From contig NZ_CP006821.1 in NCBI RefSeq assembly GCF_000600085.1, positions 1,116,001-1,180,000 of the forward strand: a DNA stretch of 64,000 nt. Direction: 5' to 3'. Made by a program: the position numbers and the translations under genes. Origin of the DNA: Helicobacter pylori oki112. GTDB lineage: Bacteria > Campylobacterota > Campylobacteria > Campylobacterales > Helicobacteraceae. Shown piece by piece: positions 1-6,984 of this stretch; within the stretch, counting starts at the first letter, position 1; each line of letters opens with the position of its first letter. Under the pieces are notes generated by a model, which saw only the letters and a list, made by a program, of their open reading frames with translations, did no database searches and was not told where the DNA came from.

Positions 1-831
1 GATCTAGGGAATGACTTTTATTCTATCTGGCTGGATGAAACCTTAAGCTATTCATGCGCTTATTTCAAAAAAGACGATGACACCCTCCATGCCGCCCAGC
101 TCCAAAAATTAGATCACACTTTAAAAAAGCTCCATTTAAAGCCGGGCGAAAAACTGCTAGACATAGGCTGTGGCTGGGGCTATCTCTCTGTAAAAGCCGC
201 GCAAGAATACGGGGCGCAAGTGATGGGGATCACCATTTCTAGCGAGCAATACAAACAGGCTAACAAACGAGTCCAAGAGCTAGGGTTAGAGGATAAAGTA
301 ACGATCAAGTTATTGAATTACCAGGATTTAGATGGGCGCTTATACCGCTTTGATAAAGTGGTGAGCGTGGGCATGTTTGAGCATGTGGGTAAGGATAATT
401 TGCCCTTTTATTTCAAAAAAGTTAAAGAAGTGTTAAAGAGAGGCGGAATGTTTTTGCTCCACTCCATTTTATGCTGTTTTGAAGGCAAGACTAACGCATG
501 GGTGGATAAATACATCTTCCCGGGCGGCTACTTGCCCTCTTTAAGGGAAGTGATGAGCGTGATGAGCGAATGCGACTTCCACTTGCTCATGGCTGAAAGC
601 TTACGCATCCATTACGCTAAGACTTTAGACATTTGGCGAGACAACTTCAACCACAATCTAGATCAAGTGAAAAAACTCGGCTATGATGAACGCTTTATCC
701 GCATGTGGGATCTGTATTTAAGGACTTGCGCGTCCGCTTTCAGGGTTGGGAGCGCGGATTTATTCCAATTGCTTTTAACCAACAGCGTGGATAACACTTT
801 CCCCTTAACCAAAGAATACATCTACCAGTAA
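1..831 (+). CDS. cfa: cyclopropane-fatty-acyl-phospholipid synthase, 5' end missing
   Basis: SAM-dependent enzyme that methylenates the double bond of membrane phospholipid acyl chains to give cyclopropane fatty acids. The reading frame is open from base 1, so the N-terminus (roughly the first 110 residues of a protein usually near 390) lies outside the window. Visible family marks are the YSCAYF segment, the SAM-binding LDIGCGWG glycine loop, GITISSEQ, and the FEHVG and PGGYLPS segments. The next gene converges on it with only 9 bp between the stops. Family assignment is secure. Confidence 0.96.
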   Translation, partial: DLGNDFYSIWLDETLSYSCAYFKKDDDTLHAAQLQKLDHTLKKLHLKPGEKLLDIGCGWGYLSVKAAQEYGAQVMGITISSEQYKQANKRVQELGLEDKVTIKLLNYQDLDGRLYRFDKVVSVGMFEHVGKDNLPFYFKKVKEVLKRGGMFLLHSILCCFEGKTNAWVDKYIFPGGYLPSLREVMSVMSECDFHLLMAESLRIHYAKTLDIWRDNFNHNLDQVKKLGYDERFIRMWDLYLRTCASAFRVGSADLFQLLLTNSVDNTFPLTKEYIYQ

Positions 832-840
832 TTGCAAGTT

Positions 841-2712
841 TTAGATTTTAGCCCCTTCTTTCAGGCTAACTTCTGGCAAACTCTCCACATACAAACTCTG
901 TGATGGAAAAGCAAAGCTCAAATGGTGCTTTTCTACAATCCTCATGATTTTTAACATCACGTCTTCTTTGACTTCTAGCCACTCTTCCCAAACCACCGTC
1001 TTAGAAAAGCAATACACTAAAATATTAATAGAGCTGTCCGCAAATTGATCCAAAAAGACAAACAGATTGTTTTTATACCCTAAAAAATCGTCAATAGAAA
1101 CAATATCTTTTTTAAACATGTAGCGGTAATCGCTCGCGTTTTGCAAAGCGCTATCGGCTCCATTGGCGATTTTAGGGTGGTTTTCTAGCATTTCTTTAAT
1201 GTCTTTCACGCAAAGCTGTAAAGCGCTTTGGCTGGAGCTATAGGTTAAGCCTATTTCCATTTTAATACGCCTTCCCACTTTACGACGGCTCCAATTCCTG
1301 ATGGGTTTTCCGGCTAACTCTGAATTAGGCACGGACAAAAGAGCGTTATCAAAAGCTCTGATCGTGGTGCGCCTTAACCCCATTTCCACCACCGTGCCTT
1401 CCACTTCACCGCACACGATCCAATCCCCTTGAGAAAACGAATTGTCTAACAATAAAATGACAGAAGCAAAAAAATTCGCCAACACATCTTTAACCGCCAA
1501 AGCCACCGCTAACCCCCCAATCCCTAAAGAAGCGATGATGGCTGAAACATTAAACCCTAGTTGCTTCAAAACCCCTAAAAGCGCGACAATAAAAATCAAA
1601 AAATACACGACTTTTAAGATCAAGTTGATCACTTCTTTCCTAAAATTGTGCGTGCTTTTGGTAGCCATATTCGTAACTAACGCTTCCCCATAGCCTTTAA
1701 AAAGCGCTATCACTAACCATGCTAAAAGCATGATATACACCGCACCCACCCACATAGAAACTTTAGGAGGCGATGCGTTAGGGTAGTAGAAAATATCTAA
1801 AGCCACATCGCAACTGAATAAGGCTAAAAAGACAGAAACCGGCGAAACAATGCTGCTTTGCACATTGACATGCATTTTTTTATTGCGCTGCATGATTTCA
1901 AAAATACGATCTAACAATAAGGCTAAAAGCCAAGTGATCAACTTCCTTAAACCCAGCAATAAGGCTAAAATCGTCAAAGCCAGCACGATTTTACTCACTT
2001 GCAAGCTATGGGTTGTGAAAGGCAAAACCTTGCTGATTTTGTTTAACACAAAATCCATATTCACTTCCATGATCAAGTTTTTAGGAAGCACTTCTTTAGG
2101 GTGGTTTTTAATGTAACGCAAGACTTCAGTGTAAGTGTTCAAACGCAATTCATAATCGCTAAACATCTGCTCTAATTCATGCATTTTGACATTGTCTAAA
2201 TTTTTAGGGAAAGTGTAGAGTTTGAATTGCCCTAAACGCAAAAGGAAAGCATCGCTGATACTTTCCACATCTTTTTGTTCGCTAAAAATATCAATACTGC
2301 TCCTGATTTTATCTATAAAACGATACAAAATTTCATCTATCAACAAAATATCTAAAGACAATCTGTCTTTCATGAAAGTGTAGAAATCATCGCCCTTAAT
2401 GCTTTTAGACAAACGCTTTTTGATTTTTTCCTGCTCTTTTAAATTTTGATTGATATCAATCCCGATCTTATCCCTTTCATTCAACACTTTAGAAGTCAAA
2501 CTTTTAATCAAATCATTCTTTTGGGTGTTATACAGAGAGACTTCAGCGCTTCTTTCAGGGTTTTTTTTGTAAGTTTCAATGACTTGATTGAGCTGGTTGA
2601 TTTGATTGAAAATTAAAAACAAATCCACCGCATCTGTTTCATGCTCTTCAAGCGCTCTCAAAGGATTTAAAAAGAGCGATAATACCAATACCCACCACAA
2701 TAATAAACGCAT
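841..2712 (-). CDS. MscS-family mechanosensitive ion channel, large form
   Basis: Predicted inner-membrane channel (HP0415-like) that opens under membrane tension. The protein has 623 residues: an N-terminal signal-like hydrophobic stretch, a long helical periplasmic domain, several membrane segments in the middle, and a C-terminal MscS core. The pore-lining helix is the Gly/Ala-rich stretch SLGIGGLAVALAVKDVL, followed by the beta domain beginning FSQGDWIVCGEVEGTV. I chose the ATG at 2712 because a GTG four codons upstream has no better ribosome site and the ATG gives a clean signal-like start. It is much longer than E. coli MscS (286 aa), so it belongs with the extended MscK/YnaI-type members. 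Family is certain; substrate and gating are not. Confidence 0.88.
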   Translation of the reverse strand: MRLLLWWVLVLSLFLNPLRALEEHETDAVDLFLIFNQINQLNQVIETYKKNPERSAEVSLYNTQKNDLIKSLTSKVLNERDKIGIDINQNLKEQEKIKKRLSKSIKGDDFYTFMKDRLSLDILLIDEILYRFIDKIRSSIDIFSEQKDVESISDAFLLRLGQFKLYTFPKNLDNVKMHELEQMFSDYELRLNTYTEVLRYIKNHPKEVLPKNLIMEVNMDFVLNKISKVLPFTTHSLQVSKIVLALTILALLLGLRKLITWLLALLLDRIFEIMQRNKKMHVNVQSSIVSPVSVFLALFSCDVALDIFYYPNASPPKVSMWVGAVYIMLLAWLVIALFKGYGEALVTNMATKSTHNFRKEVINLILKVVYFLIFIVALLGVLKQLGFNVSAIIASLGIGGLAVALAVKDVLANFFASVILLLDNSFSQGDWIVCGEVEGTVVEMGLRRTTIRAFDNALLSVPNSELAGKPIRNWSRRKVGRRIKMEIGLTYSSSQSALQLCVKDIKEMLENHPKIANGADSALQNASDYRYMFKKDIVSIDDFLGYKNNLFVFLDQFADSSINILVYCFSKTVVWEEWLEVKEDVMLKIMRIVEKHHLSFAFPSQSLYVESLPEVSLKEGAKI

Positions 2713-2769
2713 GCGAAACCCCACTCAAACAAGATAAAATTTTTCTCACAATTTCTAGCGATTATACCA

Positions 2770-2874
2770 AAAATTAGAAACGCTTCACCCCATAAAGTTA
2801 CCCATGCAATTTGAAAACGCTTTTTGTTTATCCCTAAAAAGCGGGCTTTAGCTCAATTGTGAGCCTCTTTTTAG
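2770..2874 (+). ncRNA. candidate structured small RNA ending in a terminator-like hairpin
   Basis: In the gap upstream of the MscS gene the plus strand carries two hairpins in a row. A perfect 8-bp stem, CGCTTTTT at 2818-2825 with AAAAAGCG at 2836-2843, is followed by a GCTCA/TGAGC hairpin at 2851-2864 and then CTCTTTTT. The T-run follows the second hairpin only on the plus strand, and no plus-strand gene lies upstream for nearly 2 kb, so the hairpin does not serve a known gene. A weak -10-like TATACC lies near 2763-2768. The 5' end given here is a guess. This is an inference from structure only. Confidence 0.25.
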
Positions 2875-3184
2875 ATCGCTATATTGCTTGATGCGATGCT
2901 TTGAGTATTTTTACATTTTATGATTGAGATTCAATTAAAAACAAAGCCTTAATTTCTAACAAATCTTGCTTTATTTAATATTTTTATAGTAGGATTTCGC
3001 ACAAGCCGTAGTCAAAAAGCTTTCCTTGTTCGGTGCGATAAAGTCACGGATAATGTGCATATCTTTTATTCTTACATGTTTCACTTTTTATGTTTTTATA
3101 ACCGCTTTTATTGAATGTTTTCATATAAGATCTATGTTTTAGAGATTTCCAACTCTATCTCTTGTCATTGGGCTATTTTGATGA
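2875..3184. other. intergenic, no gene seen
   Basis: AT-rich stretch between the candidate hairpin RNA and the small membrane ORF. No ORF with a ribosome site, no tRNA fold and no clear repeat was found. In strain 26695 I recall IS605-type transposase genes (HP0413/HP0414) near this position. No transposase remnant is visible here. Confidence 0.5.
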
Positions 3185-3283
3185 TCAATCTTTAGAAGAA
3201 AGAACCATAAAAATGTAGTATCCTATGCCTATAAGAAAAACAAGAATTAAGAAAATGAGTAATCCCCACTCTAAAGAATCCAT
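3185..3283 (-). CDS. putative 32-residue single-pass membrane protein downstream of the tRNA cluster
   Basis: Short ORF starting MDSLEWGLLIFLILV. It has an acidic N-terminus, about 22 hydrophobic residues (one membrane helix) and a short polar C-terminus ending SSKD. A strong ribosome site, AGAGGAG, lies 2 bases before the ATG. It begins 26 bp after the CCA end of tRNA-Arg(TCT) on the same strand, so it is probably transcribed with the tRNAs. I do not recognise the family; the size and topology resemble the small accessory subunits of membrane complexes. The ribosome site and the coherent membrane segment are the support; there is no homology evidence. Confidence 0.5.
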   Translation of the reverse strand: MDSLEWGLLIFLILVFLIGIGYYIFMVLSSKD

Positions 3284-3309
3284 AACTCCTCTTTAAAGAA
3301 TGTCAAAAG

Positions 3310-3386
3310 TGGTGCGCTTGGCAGGACTCGAACCTGCGACCTACGGCTTAGAAGGCTGTTGCTCTATCCAGCTGAGCTACAAGCGC
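3310..3386 (-). tRNA. tRNA-Arg (anticodon TCT)
   Basis: On the minus strand the acceptor arm GCGCTTG pairs with CAAGCGC, the D arm is TAGCTCAGCTGGATAGAGC, the anticodon loop is CTTCTAA and the T loop is GGTTCGAGTCC. CCA is encoded. Last tRNA of the four-gene cluster. Confidence 0.97.
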
Positions 3387-3408
3387 ATTGAATGGTATTA
3401 ATGTTAGG

Positions 3409-3485
3409 TGGTACGCCCGAAGGGAGTCGAACCCCTAACCCCCAGATCCGAAGTCTGGTGCTCTATCCAATTGAGCTACGAACGC
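3409..3485 (-). tRNA. tRNA-Arg (anticodon TCG)
   Basis: Minus-strand cloverleaf with acceptor GCGTTCG/CGGGCGT (several G-U pairs), anticodon stem CCAGA/TCTGG, loop CTTCGGA giving anticodon TCG, T loop GGTTCGACTCC and an encoded CCA. The wobble pairs in the acceptor make it slightly unusual, but the fold is complete. Confidence 0.93.
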
Positions 3486-3544
3486 TTACAATTCAAATAA
3501 AGGAATGACTAACATAAACTCGGTAAAACGCTTATTTTATGAGA

Positions 3545-3622
3545 TGGGGTGGAAGATGGGAATCGAACCCACGACCCTCAGGACCACAATCTGATGCTCT
3601 AACCGACTGAGCTACTCCCACC
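3545..3622 (-). tRNA. tRNA-His (anticodon GTG)
   Basis: Minus-strand cloverleaf with acceptor GTGGGAG/CTTCCAC and an extra 5' G opposite discriminator C73, the identity element of tRNA-His. The anticodon loop is TTGTGGT and CCA is encoded. Confidence 0.97.
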
Positions 3623-3687
3623 ATTCAATGAAAGGAAGCGGTATTCTACCAAAGAATCTTAAACAGAACAATAAATTATGCAAAAAG

Positions 3688-3765
3688 TGGTCGGGGCGAA
3701 AGGATTCGAACCTTCGACCCCTTGGTCCCAAACCAAGTGCGCTAACCAGACTGCGCTACGCCCCG
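3688..3765 (-). tRNA. tRNA-Pro (anticodon TGG)
   Basis: Minus-strand cloverleaf with acceptor CGGGGCG/CGCCCCG, anticodon loop TTTGGGA, T loop GGTTCGAATCC and an encoded CCA. First tRNA transcribed in the cluster, 20 bp after a TATAAT. Confidence 0.97.
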
Positions 3766-3785
3766 AAATTTTCGCATGAAGCGTT

Positions 3786-3791
3786 ATTATA
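3786..3791 (-). promoter_or_regulatory. -10 box for the Pro-His-Arg-Arg tRNA cluster
   Basis: Perfect TATAAT on the minus strand, which puts the start point near 3779, about 14 bases before tRNA-Pro. No other minus-strand gene would use it except the tRNAs and the small ORF behind them. Confidence 0.7.
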
Positions 3792-3823
3792 GCTGAATTT
3801 TTTGATTTTTGAGCGTAATTTTT

Positions 3824-3851
3824 CAAAAATGCCGCTAAAATCAAAAGCGGC
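3824..3851 (-). terminator. terminator after the HpaA-paralogue gene
   Basis: On the minus strand GCCGCT and AGCGGC form a perfect 6-bp stem, followed by ATTTTTG. It sits about 100 bp past the stop of the upstream minus-strand gene and just before the tRNA promoter. Confidence 0.6.
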
Positions 3852-3950
3852 ACTCAAAAATTGTATTAATCCAACTCCCCCACCCTTTTAAAAAGCTACT
3901 TTTTTTAAAAACAGCTCTAAATAATTTTTAAGCTTTTTGTTTCTTAAAAA

Positions 3951-4700
3951 CTACTTTCGTTTTTTCATTTCACTAGAAACTTTTTCATAATGTTCCATGT
4001 GTTTTTTGCTTAACTCTTTGGTGATCTGCACCATCACTTTGTGATAGGCTTGATTCATGATTTTTCTAATGGCTTGGTCATGGTCGGTTTCCTTAATCCT
4101 ATGCACAAAAGTTTTGGGGACAAAACCTCCAGAATTGGTGCGTCGCAATTCCACTCTTTCAATCACAGCCTTAATCTTTGAAACATCAATACCAAAACTA
4201 TGGATGATATCTTCACTTTTTGGCTCAACAAAATTCAAGTTCAAATACCCTGAAGACATGTCTATCACTTTTTCTTCGCTAAGCGCATCGCTCTCTTCTA
4301 CAATATCTTCTAAGATAGCCACATTCCCATCCATGCGTAAAACGAGCAACGCTTTTTCTTTGATGTCTTGAGGGATTTCACTAGCATCTTTAAATTGCGA
4401 AACGCTATAGCCTTTCCTCTCTAAAAAACTACTCAACTGAAGGAACAAAGACTTCTCAAATTCTTTTTGATAATTTTCAGGGATAACTTTATTAGCCTCT
4501 ATCTTAGGATCGATTAAGACAACTAAATGGCCGTTTTTAGGCTCTTGCTTGCCTTTAATAGGATAGTGGAAATGCAAATCCACGGACTCGCCCATATTAT
4601 TGTGCTGCTGCTTCATAGGCATTCCATCAGCTAGAGCCGTATAAAACGCCCCACTCGCTAGTAACGATCCTAAAACGATTGCCAAACTACCTTTTTTCAT
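3951..4700 (-). CDS. HpaA-family exported protein (HP0410-like paralogue)
   Basis: Protein of 249 residues related to the neuraminyllactose-binding haemagglutinin / flagellar-sheath protein HpaA. It starts MKKGSLAIVLGSLLASGAFY, a typical signal peptide with probable cleavage near TALADG. There is no lipobox cysteine in this region, so unlike HpaA it should not be a lipoprotein. The body has the family-like stretch on long-lived bacterial surface proteins VDLHFHYPIKGKQEP and a lysine-rich C-terminus. An in-frame start 11 codons upstream exists, but the AAGGAAGG site in front of 4700 and the signal peptide decide for the internal ATG. Function in adhesion is inferred from the family only. Confidence 0.82.
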   Translation of the reverse strand: MKKGSLAIVLGSLLASGAFYTALADGMPMKQQHNNMGESVDLHFHYPIKGKQEPKNGHLVVLIDPKIEANKVIPENYQKEFEKSLFLQLSSFLERKGYSVSQFKDASEIPQDIKEKALLVLRMDGNVAILEDIVEESDALSEEKVIDMSSGYLNLNFVEPKSEDIIHSFGIDVSKIKAVIERVELRRTNSGGFVPKTFVHRIKETDHDQAIRKIMNQAYHKVMVQITKELSKKHMEHYEKVSSEMKKRK

Positions 4701-4785
4701 TAAATTCCTTCCTTTCTTTTTCTTCAAAATCAATTCCTAATCTTACCCAAAAAATCCCACTTTTTATCTCTATTTTTACGGATAA

Positions 4786-6312
4786 TCATTCCCATTCAAT
4801 CGTTCCTGGTGGTTTAGAGGTAATATCATACACTACCCTATTGATACCGCTCACTTCATTAGTGATACGATTAGAAACCTTTTCTAAAAAAGAATGCTCT
4901 AAAAATGAAAAGCTCGCTGTCATGCCATCGCTCGCATTCACCGCCCTCAAGCAAATAGCGTTTTCATAAGTGCGATTATCCCCCATAACCCCCACAGAAT
5001 TGACATTTAACAGCACGCAAAAAGCTTGCCAAACCTTGTCATACAGATCCGCCTTTTTAAGCTCTTCTATAAAAATAAAATCCGCTTCTTGCAAGCATCT
5101 GATCTTACTCTCGCTGACTTCGCCTAAAATCCTTATCGCAAGCCCAGGCCCTGGAAAGGGGTGGCGCATTAAAAAATCCTGGCTAACGCCCAATTCCTTA
5201 CCCAACAAACGGACCTCATCTTTAAACAATTCCCTTAAAGGCTCTATGAGTTTAAAGTCCATCCATTCAGGCAGTCCGCCCACATTATGGTGGGTTTTGA
5301 TCACTTTTGAAGGCCCTTTAACGCTCACGGATTCAATCACATCAGGGTATAAAGTGCCTTGGGCTAAAAACTCAATTTTGCCTTTTAAATGGTGCTTCTT
5401 GGCTTCTTTTTCAAACACTTCAATAAAGGTTTCGCCGATGATTTTTCGCTTCAATTCAGGCTCGCTCACGCCCTTTAATTTAGACAAAAAGATTTCTTTA
5501 GCGTCTATCGTGTTTAAAGGGATTTGCAAGTCTTTAAACATCGCTTGCACCCTTTCTTTTTCATTTTTACGCAACAAGCCATGATCCACAAAAACAGCGA
5601 TCAAATTATCCTTAATGGCTCTGTGCAACAGCGTAGCGACCACCGTAGAATCCACGCCCCCACTCACCGCGCACAAAACCTTAGCGTTAGCAATTTTTTC
5701 TTTCAACCGCACAACTTCTCTTTGAGCGAAATGCTGCATCCCCCAAGTTTTTTCACAGCCACAAATTAAAAGGGCAAAATTTTCTAAAATCTTACCCCCT
5801 TCTTCGCTTTGAATGACTTCTGGGTGGAATTGCAAGCCAAAAATCTTGCCGTTTTCAATCGCGCAATGGGGCGAATTAGGGCTTTTTGCAAGGGTAGTGA
5901 AGCCTTTAGGCAATTCTATAACTTTATCCATATGGCTCATCCACACAAGGCTTTTAATTTTCACGCCTTCAAAAATCACAGAATCTTGAGTGATTTCTAA
6001 GATAGCCTTACCAAATTCTTGCTCGTTCGCACCAACCACTACCCCCCCAAAAAAATCCACCAAATACTGCATGCCATAACAAATCCCTAAAATCGGCAAA
6101 TCCAAATCAAAGATTTTCTCGCTAGGCTTGTAAGCGTCTTTAGCATACACGCTCGCTGGCCCCCCACTCAAAATCAAACCTTTAGGGGCTTTTTTTTGAA
6201 TGTTTTCTATGCTTTCAAAAAAAGGGACTATTTCTGCATAAATCCCACTCTCTCTCAATCTTCTAGCAATCAGCTGTGTGTATTGGCTCCCAAAATCTAA
6301 TACTAAAATCAT
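4786..6312 (-). CDS. guaA: GMP synthase (glutamine-hydrolysing)
   Basis: Converts XMP to GMP using glutamine and ATP, the last step of guanine nucleotide synthesis. The 508-residue protein has an N-terminal class I glutamine amidotransferase domain ([10 protein letters not shown]; nucleophile C78 in GICYGMQ; the His-Glu pair in QFHPE), then the ATP pyrophosphatase P-loop SGGVDSTV near residue 218. The C-terminal dimerisation domain carries the conserved end KPPGTIEWE. Length is normal for the family. The following gene starts 11 bp beyond its 5' end on the same strand, so it may be transcribed with the small exported protein upstream. Confidence 0.98.
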   Translation of the reverse strand: MILVLDFGSQYTQLIARRLRESGIYAEIVPFFESIENIQKKAPKGLILSGGPASVYAKDAYKPSEKIFDLDLPILGICYGMQYLVDFFGGVVVGANEQEFGKAILEITQDSVIFEGVKIKSLVWMSHMDKVIELPKGFTTLAKSPNSPHCAIENGKIFGLQFHPEVIQSEEGGKILENFALLICGCEKTWGMQHFAQREVVRLKEKIANAKVLCAVSGGVDSTVVATLLHRAIKDNLIAVFVDHGLLRKNEKERVQAMFKDLQIPLNTIDAKEIFLSKLKGVSEPELKRKIIGETFIEVFEKEAKKHHLKGKIEFLAQGTLYPDVIESVSVKGPSKVIKTHHNVGGLPEWMDFKLIEPLRELFKDEVRLLGKELGVSQDFLMRHPFPGPGLAIRILGEVSESKIRCLQEADFIFIEELKKADLYDKVWQAFCVLLNVNSVGVMGDNRTYENAICLRAVNASDGMTASFSFLEHSFLEKVSNRITNEVSGINRVVYDITSKPPGTIEWE

Positions 6313-6322
6313 CGCTCATTCT

Positions 6323-6811
6323 TTATTTTTGTGGGATCTGTGTTTTATTGTATTGATTCTTGTAATTCACCCTATAGCTCTCAGCTAACTCAGGCACTTT
6401 TTGCACAAACCAGCGTTCTAATTTTTCTAATTCGTATCTGTAATTTCCACCTTTTGAGCAATATTGAGTATCAATCAGCGAAAACGCATAGAGCGTCTTA
6501 CTTTCTTTAGACTGGAATAAAAACTCCTTATGGAATAGCGCTTTTTCAGGCATGCCACTCATTAGGGTCTCAGGCAATAAAAAAGCGTCAAAACCACAAA
6601 GTGCTTTTTTACTCAACTTGTTGCTTTTGGTAACCACAAAAATGAGATCTGTTTTCATGTCTTGTTTAAAAGCTAATGAAAGCACATTTAAAAAGGGCAG
6701 AGCTAAACTTTTATCCACCCTAACCTTAAAAGCTTTAAAATCCCCTAATAAGACCCCCATAAACAAAACCAACCCCACGCAACATTTCAAACTCATTTGA
6801 AAAACGCTCAT
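6323..6811 (-). CDS. small exported protein of unknown function (HP0408-like)
   Basis: 162 residues with an N-terminal hydrophobic segment (KCCVGLVLFMGVLLGDF) that reads as a signal peptide or membrane anchor. A soluble domain with two cysteines and a lysine/glutamine-rich tail follows. AAGGATTATAAAAG precedes the ATG. The stop lies 10 bp before the guaA start on the same strand, so the two are probably co-transcribed. I do not recognise a domain. Confidence 0.72.
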   Translation of the reverse strand: MSVFQMSLKCCVGLVLFMGVLLGDFKAFKVRVDKSLALPFLNVLSLAFKQDMKTDLIFVVTKSNKLSKKALCGFDAFLLPETLMSGMPEKALFHKEFLFQSKESKTLYAFSLIDTQYCSKGGNYRYELEKLERWFVQKVPELAESYRVNYKNQYNKTQIPQK

Positions 6812-6984
6812 CTTTTATAATCCTTGACTTATCATCGGTTGCATAACTACAGGCTGCATGACACAAAGTATTATAATATAAAAATTGAGAATCACCCCAC
6901 GCTTTGGCTTGGCTAGTAGTCAAGTCTTTAGTTATTAAGCCTTTATTGGGTAAAAACACTCTCATGCTAGTATTTTCACTCCGT

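Noticed and set aside
2713-3300. Insertion-sequence remnant at the site where I recall IS605 genes in strain 26695
   Set aside because: No transposase reading frame or terminal repeat can be seen.
3659-3853. 64-codon minus-strand ORF
   Set aside because: It runs through tRNA-Pro, which has a complete cloverleaf and its own TATAAT.
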